Assembly (NCBI GenBank): GCA_963793465.1
Contig: CAWCAJ010000003.1
Coordinates: 1 to 64,000 of the forward strand
Direction: 5' to 3'
Length of the DNA stretch: 64,000 nucleotides
Source: CAJQPP01 sp963793465
GTDB lineage: Bacteria > Planctomycetota > Planctomycetia > Pirellulales > Pirellulaceae
The translations under genes and the position numbers were made by a program. Shown piece by piece: positions 1 through 9,076 of the stretch; the stretch's first letter is position 1, and each line of letters starts with the position of its first letter. Under the pieces are notes generated by a model. That model made no database searches. It was not told the origin of the DNA and saw only the letters and a program-made list of their open reading frames with translations.

Positions 1-276
1 GCCCGCAAATGGCTTGACACCGGGCAGTCCTTTCTCGGTCCGCCCATGACGATTTCCCGGAAGTCTGGTACGCAACACCTGGACCGAGTCTCCAACCCGA
101 CCTGGATGATGCCCAGCTGGCTGAGCACGGTGGAATTTCTGGAGGCCGTTGAGCACGCGGGACTGGCGATCGAATCCTTGAATGTCGAAGTCCGGGCCAC
201 GATTCAAACGATGCAGTTCCTGGAAAGCGAATTCGGTCCCAAACACGCCCGACTCGTTTTCTGGTTCGATTCGTAG
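1..276 (+). CDS. C-terminal part of an unidentified protein (cut by window edge)
   Basis: The reading frame is open from base 1 to the TAG at 274-276, giving about 91 residues, so the gene begins outside the window. An internal ATG at 46 is in frame but has no clear ribosome site. The residues show no recognised domain; the end is mixed and ends in a WFDS tail. The next gene, on the opposite strand, ends 30 bp away, so the two converge. Function unknown. Confidence 0.45.
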   Translation, partial: ARKWLDTGQSFLGPPMTISRKSGTQHLDRVSNPTWMMPSWLSTVEFLEAVEHAGLAIESLNVEVRATIQTMQFLESEFGPKHARLVFWFDS

Positions 277-307
277 AGGCCTTTCCGAGCAAGCTGTTCA
301 GGGCGAT

Positions 308-1510
308 TTACCCGAGATTGCCACAAACGGGGCAATCGCCAGAGCCGAGGGGATAGTAATAACTGCCACACTTGTTCGGGCACAAGGCTGACTCGCCGAT
401 CGGTTTGTAAGGCTCCCAGCCTTGTCGCTCATGATGAATGGTGGAGGCTTCTTCGCCGGTTGCCGCAGCGAACTCATAAAGCAAACGAGCGTCCTCAACC
501 AACTGCCCGGTGCGTTTCAGCTGAACGGCTCCATCCTTTGTCGTCAACGTGACGCAACCATCCGTTTCAAATGCCTGCCAAGTTTGCCATTGGTATCGAT
601 GAAAGTTTCGCACCACGGCGGCAATCGGGGCCTCGAATCGGTGGATTGAATGGTCTGTTTCGACGTTGGCGACACCCGACACCCAGGATCGGGCGAACAG
701 CATAAAGACCAACTTGTCATGAGAGATGAAAAGACCTGCTTCGTTCGACGGTATCCTGTATTTTTCCGCCAATTGACAAACCTGCTCTGCACTGGCGAGT
801 TCGAACAATCGCATGTGTAACATCTGATTTTTCATCTCCGGATGGGCGTCGGGGTTGGGATTGGCAATCATCCAGACTCCGCTGCCGGGTCGTCCTGCCT
901 GATCCAGCTGGATATCGGTCGAGAAGTAACGGTCATCGCCCTCGACGATGCGACAGATTCTCATCGCCAGTTTCAAGAGGTCGGTTTGCGGATGGTATTG
1001 GCCGCTGCTGTTGATCAGCCCGACGCCCAGTTCCGTGTCCACTTCGCGGATACGCCAATGGTTCGACTGCCAGTCGACCTCGCGATTTCGTTCGGCCACA
1101 TTGGTAAACCATTGCCGCATCCAGGGCTGGTGAATCCACTCCGGTCCAGATAGCTGTTCTGGATCCAACCCCAGCCGCAACGCAACGTAGATCAACTTTG
1201 CGGACGCAGTCATAATGTCTCGTGGATCATGGCGACTGGCCAGGCCGAAACCCCGCATACCCGTCTTAAAGGTTTGGGGATCGTTTTCCCTCAGGGCAAA
1301 TACGGCCATCCGTAAGGCAAACGTGAACAGCGTCCAGTCTGTATCCGTGTGTATCGGTTGAGCGGCAAAGTTCTGACGTTCGGCGGGACTCATCGACTCA
1401 AATTGCTCACACACTCCGATCAACTGGTTGTCCAACGCACACCGCACCGGTCCGACCAGCGACCACTTGCCGCTGCCTCCTGAATATTTGATTGGCTGGG
1501 ATAAATTCAT
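308..1510 (-). CDS. Hypothetical protein with C-terminal zinc ribbon
   Basis: A 400-residue protein, not recognised as a family. The last 30 residues hold a CPNKCG...CPVCG pair, which reads as a four-cysteine zinc ribbon, so metal binding at the C-terminus is likely. No signal peptide or membrane helix is visible, so it is probably cytoplasmic. The 5' end faces the next gene divergently across less than 70 bp, so the two may share a control region. The body is rich in Trp and His without a recognisable catalytic motif. Confidence 0.7.
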   Translation of the reverse strand: MNLSQPIKYSGGSGKWSLVGPVRCALDNQLIGVCEQFESMSPAERQNFAAQPIHTDTDWTLFTFALRMAVFALRENDPQTFKTGMRGFGLASRHDPRDIMTASAKLIYVALRLGLDPEQLSGPEWIHQPWMRQWFTNVAERNREVDWQSNHWRIREVDTELGVGLINSSGQYHPQTDLLKLAMRICRIVEGDDRYFSTDIQLDQAGRPGSGVWMIANPNPDAHPEMKNQMLHMRLFELASAEQVCQLAEKYRIPSNEAGLFISHDKLVFMLFARSWVSGVANVETDHSIHRFEAPIAAVVRNFHRYQWQTWQAFETDGCVTLTTKDGAVQLKRTGQLVEDARLLYEFAAATGEEASTIHHERQGWEPYKPIGESALCPNKCGSYYYPLGSGDCPVCGNLG

Positions 1511-1577
1511 CGGGCGTGTAAACTGCTGGGACGAATGCAGAATCAGTCAATGCGTGTTTCGATCAAGCGAGATTTCG

Positions 1578-2753
1578 ATGCCGGTAAGTACGTCGAACCT
1601 CGATTTTTCTTTTAGTTTGCGTCAACCGTTCGTTATCAACAAGGACACGATCGGTGGAATCGCGAACGAAGGCAACCGAAAATCCCTGACGATGCTGGGC
1701 CTGGACGGGCAGGTTCCAGTTCGATGTGAATTGAGTGACGACTTTCGATTCCCAATCGGTGTGGATGACTCCGAATTGTGGCTGGCATTCGACGACCGGC
1801 TGGAGCGGCGAACCATGTCAGGAGATCCCATTGCGGACTTGTCGTTCCCGTTCGAATCGGGTGAGCGGAGGATCGGGTTGGCGGGATTGTCAAACGGCGA
1901 AATTCTGGCAGCCGTGGAATTGCTGAAGGCCCAGCCGAAACACGGTTTGAGCGGTGAGCTATACCGGATTCAAAAGGACGGCGAAGTCGTTTGGGGATCG
2001 GTTCTGAAAGTGGATCGCATCGAGTACGAAGGTTGTGTGGCGGCGACGGCCAAGAATGGCTTTCAGAACCTTCCCAAGCCCGCCTGGAAACCAAAAACCT
2101 GGGTCACCGATTGGCGGTTTCCAATTCTGGTGTCCGGTAACCATGTGTTTGCCAGCTGGCAGGAGTCCCCTCGCTCCGGCATCGGCAAACATTATGCGGT
2201 TCGCTTGGCCGACGGCCACCCGGTGGCAATCACCAAGCCTTTGCCGGTCTCGTGGACGCACAACCTGGAGGATGGTCGCGTGCTGGTGTCAGCCGGTGGC
2301 TATGGCGCCTGTCAAAGCGTACGTCTTGATCCTGTTTCCCGGGAATCCGGCATACCCGACATAAGTTGGCCGACGCATGGCCGGTTCTTCCAGTCGCCTG
2401 CGGGAAAGTTGTTTTGCGTCGAGATGTTTCACGGTTCGCCGCGAAATGCCCATGTCGTTCGCCTGGGACCCAATGGATCGACCGAAAAAATCGGTGAACC
2501 ATTGCCCGGCTTTCATACGTCTCAACCCAGGGGACTTGGCGAAGAACGATTCTGTTTCTGGCGTGGCAACCAGGTTTGGGTCTGCCATCCGGCGAAAGGG
2601 TCGCTGCAGTCCATCGCCTCGACGAGCCTGGGCGATCTGGCGTATGCTCAGTCTTTGCAACTGGCGTCCAACAAGGTTGCCATTCTGGTCTATCGGAATT
2701 CGCGCGGCCCGGTTCCCGCCAAATGTCAGGTTATCGTGATTGAAGGAAGTTGA
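1578..2753 (+). CDS. Hypothetical protein, possibly beta-propeller-like
   Basis: The frame is open from 1428, but the ATG at 1578 (MPVSTSNLDF) is preferred because earlier starts overlap the divergent gene. The 391 residues consist of repeated short strands with WDG/DGR-type turns and repeated 'G-x-x-V-x-x-x-D' patterns, which suggests an all-beta, perhaps propeller, fold. No signal peptide is seen. It is followed 72 bp later by another unknown gene on the same strand, and the three genes at 1578-4274 may form one transcript. Function unknown. Confidence 0.6.
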   Translation: MPVSTSNLDFSFSLRQPFVINKDTIGGIANEGNRKSLTMLGLDGQVPVRCELSDDFRFPIGVDDSELWLAFDDRLERRTMSGDPIADLSFPFESGERRIGLAGLSNGEILAAVELLKAQPKHGLSGELYRIQKDGEVVWGSVLKVDRIEYEGCVAATAKNGFQNLPKPAWKPKTWVTDWRFPILVSGNHVFASWQESPRSGIGKHYAVRLADGHPVAITKPLPVSWTHNLEDGRVLVSAGGYGACQSVRLDPVSRESGIPDISWPTHGRFFQSPAGKLFCVEMFHGSPRNAHVVRLGPNGSTEKIGEPLPGFHTSQPRGLGEERFCFWRGNQVWVCHPAKGSLQSIASTSLGDLAYAQSLQLASNKVAILVYRNSRGPVPAKCQVIVIEGS

Positions 2754-2825
2754 ATTGCCCCTGGATCTGAGTGGCCCGATGAAATTGATGCACCGCCTGG
2801 TTTCAAAATTGAGCGACGCCAACCG

Positions 2826-3818
2826 ATGACTTCGAATCAACAGGAGACGCTGCGACGCCGCTGGGAAAACGTTCGGTACTGGCTGTCGGGTGCGGCGGAG
2901 AGCCTCAACGAATGCGTACCCCCCCAGGGTTCGTTGTCGACCAGGTCGGCCAACGCGATGGATGCCTTTCACGAGTACCTGGATCATAACGAACTGGGTT
3001 TGGCACTCGATGCTCTGGAAAGTGTTCCGACCACCACGGAGGTGGCAGCCGGTTTCTGGTTACGACTGCATCTGGCGGCAAAGTGTATGGATTTGCGGAC
3101 ACGGTCTGAGCAGCTGTTGCGGCGTTATCAGAAGGGAACCAACTGTGGCGACACGTTACAGGCGATCCGCGATAGCACTTTGACCGAGCTACGGGAACAG
3201 CGACTGGGGGTGACCGAGCAGTTTTTTGACATTCATAGGTTGCCTGACGAACTGAAAATTTTCTCCTGCGTGGAAGGCAGGCCGGACCGGACGATCGGCC
3301 AGTCCTATGTCGGGGTGCAGAATGAGCCGTACTACTGGGTCGTTCAATCCGAACTTCAGCCCGCAGGAACATGGCAAGCAATTTGGGGCTATTGCAGTCA
3401 TCGGGCAAGAGTCTACCTCGGAATCTATCACGAGCATGAACCGGCTGAATCAATCAGCAACCGGCTGGGGATGTGCCCCGACAAGATCGTCGTCAAAGGC
3501 CTGCCGAGACCCCCGCGGCCGGGCGCAAGGTGTTTTGAAAGTCACCGCTGGTATTTGCAGTCGCCGGCGGCCGACTACCGGGACGTAAAAGATCGGCTGG
3601 AGGCATTGTTGATCGCCATCGAGCCGTTCAGTGACCGACTCGCCGAATTGCAGGCCGACTCCGGCTGCCATGCTGCCATCAACACCGCCCTGTACGATTC
3701 AACGGAGTGGGCTTTTGGTTTTGGACTGGACGCATCTACGATCGCAAGGCTTGCGAAAGCCAAGCTCGGGGTTGACTTTGACATGTATCATTCAGGACCC
3801 CTGATCAATGATGAATAG
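2826..3818 (+). CDS. Hypothetical protein with DUF4279-like C-terminal region
   Basis: A 330-residue protein. The N-terminal 130 residues are helical and unrecognised. From about residue 165 onward the pattern (SYVGVQ... start, a 'LGMCPDKI' segment, an HRWYL strand, a long helix ending 'IEPFSDRLAEL', a final 'LGVDFDMY') matches the general layout of DUF4279, a domain often found in small unknown proteins and in some immunity-type genes. That match is from pattern memory and should be checked. It lies 9 bp upstream of the next gene and is probably cotranscribed with it. Confidence 0.65.
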   Translation: MTSNQQETLRRRWENVRYWLSGAAESLNECVPPQGSLSTRSANAMDAFHEYLDHNELGLALDALESVPTTTEVAAGFWLRLHLAAKCMDLRTRSEQLLRRYQKGTNCGDTLQAIRDSTLTELREQRLGVTEQFFDIHRLPDELKIFSCVEGRPDRTIGQSYVGVQNEPYYWVVQSELQPAGTWQAIWGYCSHRARVYLGIYHEHEPAESISNRLGMCPDKIVVKGLPRPPRPGARCFESHRWYLQSPAADYRDVKDRLEALLIAIEPFSDRLAELQADSGCHAAINTALYDSTEWAFGFGLDASTIARLAKAKLGVDFDMYHSGPLINDE

Positions 3819-3827
3819 GCTACTGAA

Positions 3828-4274
3828 ATGAACACTTTTGCTCTGGAAACCTGTGAAGGTCCCTATGGGGGACCGTCGCTGAAGATCGCCATCGACGGCG
3901 TGGATCTGATCGAACTCGTTCGCCGAGTCGAGCGGGGGTACGATGTCAAGGTTGCTGGAAAGTACGCGGGTCCCCCGACTCGCGTGTTGCCTCCCTGCCG
4001 GTTGTTCTACGGCGAGATTCCCGAGCATGTCGGTTGGCTCAGCTCTGGCACGATCGAAGGCACTGTGCCGATTCTGGGTTGCACCTGCGGCACCGAAGGC
4101 TGTTGGCCCCTGCATGTTTCAATCCTGATCGATGAACGAGTCAACACCGCAACCTGGTCGGGATTCACCAACCCCTTCCGTCGATCCTGGACCTACGAGG
4201 GCCTGGGACCCTTCGTATTTCGGCTGGACGCCTATGTTGCCGCCTTGAAACGCTTGTCGGAATTGTCGGCGTAG
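3828..4274 (+). CDS. Small hypothetical protein with C-x-C-G...C motif
   Basis: A 148-residue soluble protein starting 9 bp after the preceding gene, so translational coupling is likely. Residues near 85-95 hold a CTCGTEGCWPL motif, which may bind metal or hold a disulphide-like cluster, and the C-terminal half has a 'TWSGFTNPFR' and 'GLGPFVFRLDAY' pattern seen in small uncharacterised bacterial proteins. No signal peptide. Function unknown; an immunity or accessory role is possible only by analogy with its DUF4279-like neighbour. Confidence 0.65.
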   Translation: MNTFALETCEGPYGGPSLKIAIDGVDLIELVRRVERGYDVKVAGKYAGPPTRVLPPCRLFYGEIPEHVGWLSSGTIEGTVPILGCTCGTEGCWPLHVSILIDERVNTATWSGFTNPFRRSWTYEGLGPFVFRLDAYVAALKRLSELSA

Positions 4275-4305
4275 CCAGTCTCAAGATCGCGAATTTGCTT
4301 TTAGA

Positions 4306-4344
4306 GATTCGATATCCGCAAGCAGCGATTCGATATCCGCAAGC
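4306..4344. repeat. Two tandem copies of a 21-bp unit
   Basis: The unit GATTCGATATCCGCAAGCAGC occurs at 4306-4326 and again, 18 bases long, at 4327-4344, in the 279-bp gap before the sulfatase gene. On the minus strand a 64-codon frame (4281-4475) reads across it as a duplicated LADIESL heptad; nothing else supports that frame as a gene. Confidence 0.6.
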
Positions 4345-4553
4345 GTATTGCCAGCCTTGCGTTGCCAGGATAGGGATACCAGAATGTGGTCTGCCAGCAG
4401 CCGATCTGATCCGGCTTTTTTTATGAGTGCCAAGTTGATTTCCGAATTTCTTTGGGCCAGCGTCACATTTGCCAAAGGGACGCGGAAACCACTGCATTTC
4501 GAGGTCCGACGTTGGCATTTAACGTTGACATTGAATCACCAGGGAGACCCCAG

Positions 4554-6137
4554 ATGAGAGCCACCAGGATTCCTATTCTATTGTTGATAATGACTGGCAT
4601 GATTGCCAGTTTGATCGTTACTTCGACGGCTCAGGCCCAGAACTCAAAGAAACCCAACATCCTGGTTATCTGGGGTGACGACATTGGGACCGAGAATATT
4701 AGCTACTACAACCGGGGCATGATGGGTTTCCGGACTCCCAACATCGACCGGATCGCCAACGAGGGTGTTTTCTTTACCGATTACTACGGCCAACAGAGTT
4801 GCACCGCCGGCCGGGCTGCCTTCATCAACGGCTCGGTCCCGGTCCGCACCGGAATGACCAAGGTTGGCATTCCTGGCGCGCCGGAAGGCTGGCAGAAGAC
4901 TGACGTAACCATGGCTACGGTCATGAAGAGCCTCGGTTATGCCACCGGCCAGTTTGGTAAAAACCACCAGGGGGACCGCGACGAACATCTGCCTACCATG
5001 CACGGGTTCGACGAGTTTCTTGGAAATCTCTATCACCTCAACGCTGAGGAAGAACCCGAGAATGAAGACTACCCCGGCGACATGGTGTTGCCCAGTGGGA
5101 AGACCTTCCAAGAGGTCTTTGGCCCGCGGGGCGTGCTCCGCTGCAAGGCCGACGGTCAGGGCGGCCAGACCATCGAGGACACCGGGCCGCTCACCAAAAA
5201 GCGGATGGAGACCATCGATGAGGAAACCATCGCCGCAGCGAAGGAGTTTATTACCCGCCAAACCAAGGCCGGCAAGCCGTTTTTCTGCTGGTGGAATGGT
5301 ACTCGCATGCACTTTCGAACCCACGTCAAGGAAGAACATCGGCACAAGGGGAATGATGAATACACCGACGGTATGATTGAGCACGACACGCAAGTCGGTG
5401 AACTGCTCAAGCTGCTGGATGACCTCGGCATTGCCGACAATACCATCGTGCAGTACTCCACCGACAACGGCCCCCATTACAACACCTGGCCGGATGCCGG
5501 AACCACTCCATTCCGCAGCGAGAAGAACTCCAACTGGGAGGGTGCCTACCGCGTACCCTGCTACATCAAGTGGCCCGGTCATTTCCCTGCGGGAGAAGTC
5601 CGCAACGGGATCGTATCTCACGAGGACTGGCTGCCTACTTTCGCTGCCGCTGGCGGCAACCCCGACATCGTGGACCAGTTGAAACAGGGCGTCGAACTTA
5701 ACGGACGCAGCTACAGGAACTATCTCGATGGTGCCAATCAACTCGACTATATCAGCGGCAAGACCGCGGAATCACCGCGGAAGCAATTCATGTATGTGAA
5801 TGACGACGGCCAGATCGTTGCCATGCGTTACGAGGACTGGAAGGCCGTCTTCCTGGAAAACCGCGGCCAGGCTTTCGAAGTCTGGCGTGAGCCTTTCACC
5901 GAGCTCCGCGTGCCGCTGCTCTTCAACCTCCGCCGCGACCCGTTCGAAAAGGCCCAGCACAATTCGAACACCTACAACGACTGGTTCCTCGATCGCGTCT
6001 ATATCCTCGGCCCCATGCAGCGGGTTGCGGGGAACTTCCTCATGACGATGAAGGAGTATCCACCCAGCCAGGCTCCCGGATCCTTCAATCTGGAAGGAAT
6101 CCAGAAAAAGATCGAAGCCTCCATGGGCGGTCGCTAG
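4554..6137 (+). CDS. Secreted Cys-type sulfatase
   Basis: A type I sulfatase, hydrolysing sulfate esters, probably from sulfated polysaccharides, in the periplasm or outside the cell. The ATG at 4554 is chosen because AGGGAG lies 7 bp upstream and it opens a clear signal peptide ending near TAQAQN (residue 30). Residues 35-45 (NILVIWGDD) give the first metal-binding aspartates. C83-T-A-G-R87 is the C-x-[PA]-x-R signature whose cysteine becomes formylglycine. The middle region has 'STDNGPH' and a final C-terminal subdomain. The 527-residue length is normal for the family. Substrate cannot be told from sequence. A separate formylglycine-generating enzyme is required and is not in this window. 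Confidence 0.93.
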   Translation: MRATRIPILLLIMTGMIASLIVTSTAQAQNSKKPNILVIWGDDIGTENISYYNRGMMGFRTPNIDRIANEGVFFTDYYGQQSCTAGRAAFINGSVPVRTGMTKVGIPGAPEGWQKTDVTMATVMKSLGYATGQFGKNHQGDRDEHLPTMHGFDEFLGNLYHLNAEEEPENEDYPGDMVLPSGKTFQEVFGPRGVLRCKADGQGGQTIEDTGPLTKKRMETIDEETIAAAKEFITRQTKAGKPFFCWWNGTRMHFRTHVKEEHRHKGNDEYTDGMIEHDTQVGELLKLLDDLGIADNTIVQYSTDNGPHYNTWPDAGTTPFRSEKNSNWEGAYRVPCYIKWPGHFPAGEVRNGIVSHEDWLPTFAAAGGNPDIVDQLKQGVELNGRSYRNYLDGANQLDYISGKTAESPRKQFMYVNDDGQIVAMRYEDWKAVFLENRGQAFEVWREPFTELRVPLLFNLRRDPFEKAQHNSNTYNDWFLDRVYILGPMQRVAGNFLMTMKEYPPSQAPGSFNLEGIQKKIEASMGGR

Positions 6138-6387
6138 TGCGAGTCGCAAGGACCTGGGGCGTGTGCCGCATTCATTTTTGCGAGCAACTTGTAAGAAAGA
6201 ACCGCTGCACGAAAACGAAACGCATAGCAGTCATCGTTAACAGCTGAATCGGCATGAGCCGCCGTCCGCGAGGGCGGCGGCCTTTGTGCCATTCCCTTAT
6301 CATCAAGACGCTGGGCAAGGGCAAACCATGTCCAACTGGCCCAGTCACGTGGCGACGGATCATGGGAAGTCCAGCGGTCTGAGCAAA

Positions 6388-6454
6388 CTGATCGGAAAGG
6401 GTGCCACTGCTGGCTTGCCCAGCAGTGTCGTGGCGAATCCAGCAAGGTCCTTTC
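6388..6454 (+). repeat. Dispersed hairpin repeat, copy 1
   Basis: About 67 bp carrying a perfect 9-bp stem (CACTGCTGG / CCAGCAGTG, loop CTTGC) at 6405-6427, followed by GTCGT-GGCGAATCCAGCA and GGTCCTTTC. The same unit recurs at 29141-29207 and 48912-48979, with a rearranged copy on the minus strand at 26571-26630. It lies in the 508-bp gap between the sulfatase and the BlaI-like gene, which otherwise holds a GC-rich hairpin at 6256-6282 and the elements listed next. Confidence 0.75.
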
Positions 6455-6498
6455 TATCCGGATCTGAAACGCCAGCGACGTCCAACGGGACGACAACG

Positions 6499-6532
6499 AC
6501 CCGGGCACGCCTCTGCGCCGGGCCCCTTTTTC
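6499..6532 (+). terminator. Possible intrinsic terminator
   Basis: A GC-rich interrupted stem (ACCCGGGCACGC ... GCGCCGGG) is followed by CCCCTTTTT. The stem has bulges, so this is a moderate call. It would terminate transcription from the sulfatase side before the BlaI-like operon. Just after it, a TTTTTCACTCC unit is repeated twice. Confidence 0.35.
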
Positions 6533-6581
6533 ACTCCTTTTTCACTCCTTTTTCGCAAAATGGCCGGGCCGGGGTAGACGC

Positions 6582-6600
6582 ATACGACATTTCATCGTAT
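6582..6600. promoter_or_regulatory. Probable BlaI-type operator
   Basis: ATACGA-CATTTCA-TCGTAT is a perfect 6-bp inverted repeat with a 7-base spacer, 45 bp before the start of the BlaI-like repressor gene. A third TACGA follows at about 6604-6608. BlaI/MecI repressors bind dyads of this general shape (TACA/TGTA in the staphylococcal case), so autoregulation of the pair is the likely meaning. The exact planctomycete consensus is inferred. Confidence 0.55.
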
Positions 6601-6645
6601 ATTTACGAAAACAAACCGTACCACAGTCCCCGGGAGCGAACTCTC

Positions 6646-7026
6646 GTGACGTCCGAACGACTAACCAACGCGGAATTGGCCATCATGGAATTGCTCTGGG
6701 AAACCGAGCAACTCACCGCGCGTCAGATCAAGGAACGGCTGTACGATGATTCCAGGAAGTCACAGCACGGCACGGTGCAACGTCTTCTGCAAAACCTGGA
6801 AGAAAAGGCATTTGTCGTGCGTGATCGCAGCCTGGGCGTGCAGTTGTTTTCGGCCCTTGTCAGCCGAGAAGCCTACGGCGGGTTGCAGTTGGAATCGCTG
6901 GCCAAAAAGCTGACCGGTGGGTCCATCGCACCGCTGCTGACTCATCTCCTGGACGAAAAGAAACTGGGCCAGGTCGAGATAAAGCGTCTTCGCAAGTTGC
7001 TGGAGGAGGCACAAAAACGTGGCTGA
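6646..7026 (+). CDS. BlaI/MecI family transcriptional repressor
   Basis: A 126-residue winged-helix repressor. The start is GTG at 6646, with GGGAG nine bases upstream; the open frame runs back to 6286, but that region is the intergenic repeat. Typical family residues are 'LTNAELAIMELLWE' at the start, 'LTARQIKERL' as the second helix, and 'GTVQRLLQNLEEKAFV' as recognition helix and wing. The C-terminal part is the dimer helix, cleaved in known systems by the partner protease. It overlaps the M56 peptidase gene by 8 bp, the classic repressor-sensor arrangement. Confidence 0.9.
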   Translation: MTSERLTNAELAIMELLWETEQLTARQIKERLYDDSRKSQHGTVQRLLQNLEEKAFVVRDRSLGVQLFSALVSREAYGGLQLESLAKKLTGGSIAPLLTHLLDEKKLGQVEIKRLRKLLEEAQKRG

Positions 7027-8875
7027 TCTCCTGATTCAGGCATCGCTCAGCAATCTGATCGTGGCCAGCATCCTGGCCGTGATTGCCTGGCTGGTTCAGG
7101 CCCGGGTTCGTTCCGCTTCGCTGGCCAATCTGCTGTGGTCACTGGTGCTGATCAAGATGATCACGCCACCGCTGTTTTCCTTGCCGGTATTGGAAGTGCC
7201 CAGTCTGTCGAATTCGATCGCCGGGCAGGAACGACTTTTGAGCGAAGGCGAGCATTCCATGGCTACCGGGCCCAGGCAGTCCGCCGTCACCTCCAACCAT
7301 CGCGGCAAAGGGCAGTCGCAGTCAAATCCGGAATCCCATCACGCCATCCCTCGCCCGGCTATTCACATCGTCATGCTGGCCTTGGCTTTCCTGCTATCGA
7401 TCAGCGTGATGCTGTTATTCCTGTCGGCTCTGCGGGTCACGCGTTTTCATTGGCTGCTGAGGGCCAACACGTACCCAAGTCCGGACTTGAGCCAATCCCT
7501 GGCCGCTGAATTGGCTGCTCGATTCGGTCTGCGACGGCACCCCAACATTTTGGTAACAACCGCCAACATTGCTCCATTTGTCTGGTGGCAACGGGGCAGG
7601 GCAGTCGTGGTGGTTTCCCATCAGGCAACGCAACAACTGAGTGCCCGCGATCTTCGCCTGGTCATGGCCCATGAAATCGCCCACATCAAACGCTGCGACC
7701 ATTGGTTCCGGTGGCTGGAGTGGGCCGTGTTGATCGGATTCTGGTGGAATCCCCTGATGTGGTGGGCGCGGCAGCAGTTGAGGATTTCCGAAGAAATGGC
7801 TTGCGATGATCTCGTTCTGGAAACGACGTCTCCCGATGCGCATCAATACGCGAACTCGTTGCTCAATATGGCAGAGTTGTTGACCCCAGCGGCAATCCGC
7901 CCGCCGCTGGTGGCAAGTGCAATCAACAGTGGCGGACATTTGGAAAAAAGGCTGAAGATGATTATCGCCGAGAAAACCTGGAAACTGGCTGGCGGATGGC
8001 GACTGGCAATCGTGGCGATGGCCACCTGCCTGTTCCCGTTGGGTATCGTGTCCGCGCAAGACTTCGATGCCGTCGAGCGGCGGTTGGGTGGGGCCGTGGA
8101 AGCAGGTGAACTGTCCCTGCAGCAAGCCACAACCATGCTGGAAGCGCTGAAACGCACGGCCGGGAATCGATCGAGCGACCGCCAAGCAGAGGCGCGGAAA
8201 CGCCGCTACCTGGAGTATCTGAGTGCCCTGGAGGTCGCGGTCAAGGAGGGAAAGATCTCCAAAGAAGATGCTGAGAAGAAACTGATCGCCATGCGGACAG
8301 TGATGTTTGGCGACACCGGCGTGACGGGAACCCAAGGTGACGACGCCGATCGCGAGATGGAAGTCAGGAAGCTTCGTTACCAGAAGATCATGGAACGCGT
8401 GAATGCAGCGCTCGAGCGGGGCGATCTCTCGGCAGAAGCGGCGGAACAAAAATTGCTGGAAATCCGCAAAGAGATGTTTGGTGACACCGAAGAGAAGAAA
8501 GTGCAAGACGACAAGTCCGATCGCGAGATGGAAGTCAGGAAGCTTCGTTACCAGAAAATCATGGAACGCGTGAATGCGGCGCTCGAGCGGGGCGACCTTT
8601 CGGCGGAAGAGGCGGAACGAAAACTGCTGGAAATCCGCCAGGAATTATTCGGCGACTCCGATGAGAAGGGCGCTGGCGACGACCAGTCCGATCGGGACGT
8701 GGCCGCCAGAAAACGCCGTTACCTGGAGGTTCTGAGTGCGATTGAGGTCGCCGTCGAAGAGGGAAAGATCTCCAAACAGGACGCTGAAAAGAAGCTGGTC
8801 GCACTACGGAAAGAGATGTTTGGTGACACGGACGCCAAAGAAGCCGAGGATGACCAAAACCCTGATTGTCCCTGA
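7019..8875 (+). CDS. BlaR1-like M56 membrane metallopeptidase with a repeated C-terminal tail
   Basis: A 618-residue sensor-protease, GTG start at 7019 preceded by GGAGGAGG and overlapping the repressor gene. Membrane segments lie near residues 10-30, 38-55, 115-140 and after the protease core. The M56 zinc site HEIAH is at residues 218-222, followed by a conserved 'EEMACDD' helix. Unlike BlaR1 it has no penicillin-binding sensor domain. After a last membrane segment ending near 'IVSAQDF' it carries four copies of a roughly 55-residue charged helical unit (RKxRYxxxxxxxxxAxxxGxxSxxxAExKLxxxRxxMFGD). Copies 2 and 3 are nearly identical in DNA, implying recent duplication. The ligand sensed is unknown. 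Confidence 0.88.
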   Translation: MADLLIQASLSNLIVASILAVIAWLVQARVRSASLANLLWSLVLIKMITPPLFSLPVLEVPSLSNSIAGQERLLSEGEHSMATGPRQSAVTSNHRGKGQSQSNPESHHAIPRPAIHIVMLALAFLLSISVMLLFLSALRVTRFHWLLRANTYPSPDLSQSLAAELAARFGLRRHPNILVTTANIAPFVWWQRGRAVVVVSHQATQQLSARDLRLVMAHEIAHIKRCDHWFRWLEWAVLIGFWWNPLMWWARQQLRISEEMACDDLVLETTSPDAHQYANSLLNMAELLTPAAIRPPLVASAINSGGHLEKRLKMIIAEKTWKLAGGWRLAIVAMATCLFPLGIVSAQDFDAVERRLGGAVEAGELSLQQATTMLEALKRTAGNRSSDRQAEARKRRYLEYLSALEVAVKEGKISKEDAEKKLIAMRTVMFGDTGVTGTQGDDADREMEVRKLRYQKIMERVNAALERGDLSAEAAEQKLLEIRKEMFGDTEEKKVQDDKSDREMEVRKLRYQKIMERVNAALERGDLSAEEAERKLLEIRQELFGDSDEKGAGDDQSDRDVAARKRRYLEVLSAIEVAVEEGKISKQDAEKKLVALRKEMFGDTDAKEAEDDQNPDCP

Positions 8876-9076
8876 GTGCCCCGGGGCGGTGAAACTTGCG
8901 ATGTTGACTCGGCGGGATGGTCCGCGCCCGGCAACCCGTGCCGGGCGATCGCACCAGCAGTGTGCGGCGTCACTTTTGTGTTAGACAGCTGGCGTTGTCT
9001 TCACCGAGGACTCTGACGCCAAGTGGCATGACACATGTTGCCCGGCCGATGTCTGCCAAAAACACTATGGAGCAAT

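Noticed and set aside
4281..4475. 64-residue minus-strand gene
   Set aside because: It is made partly of a duplicated 21-bp unit, has no ribosome site and no recognisable domain.
4644..5741. 365-codon minus-strand frame opposite the first sulfatase
   Set aside because: It is antisense to a complete sulfatase with signal peptide and catalytic motif.
6286..6645. N-terminal extension of the BlaI-like protein
   Set aside because: The extension reads through the dispersed repeat, a terminator-like hairpin and the operator; the GTG at 6646 has a proper ribosome site.
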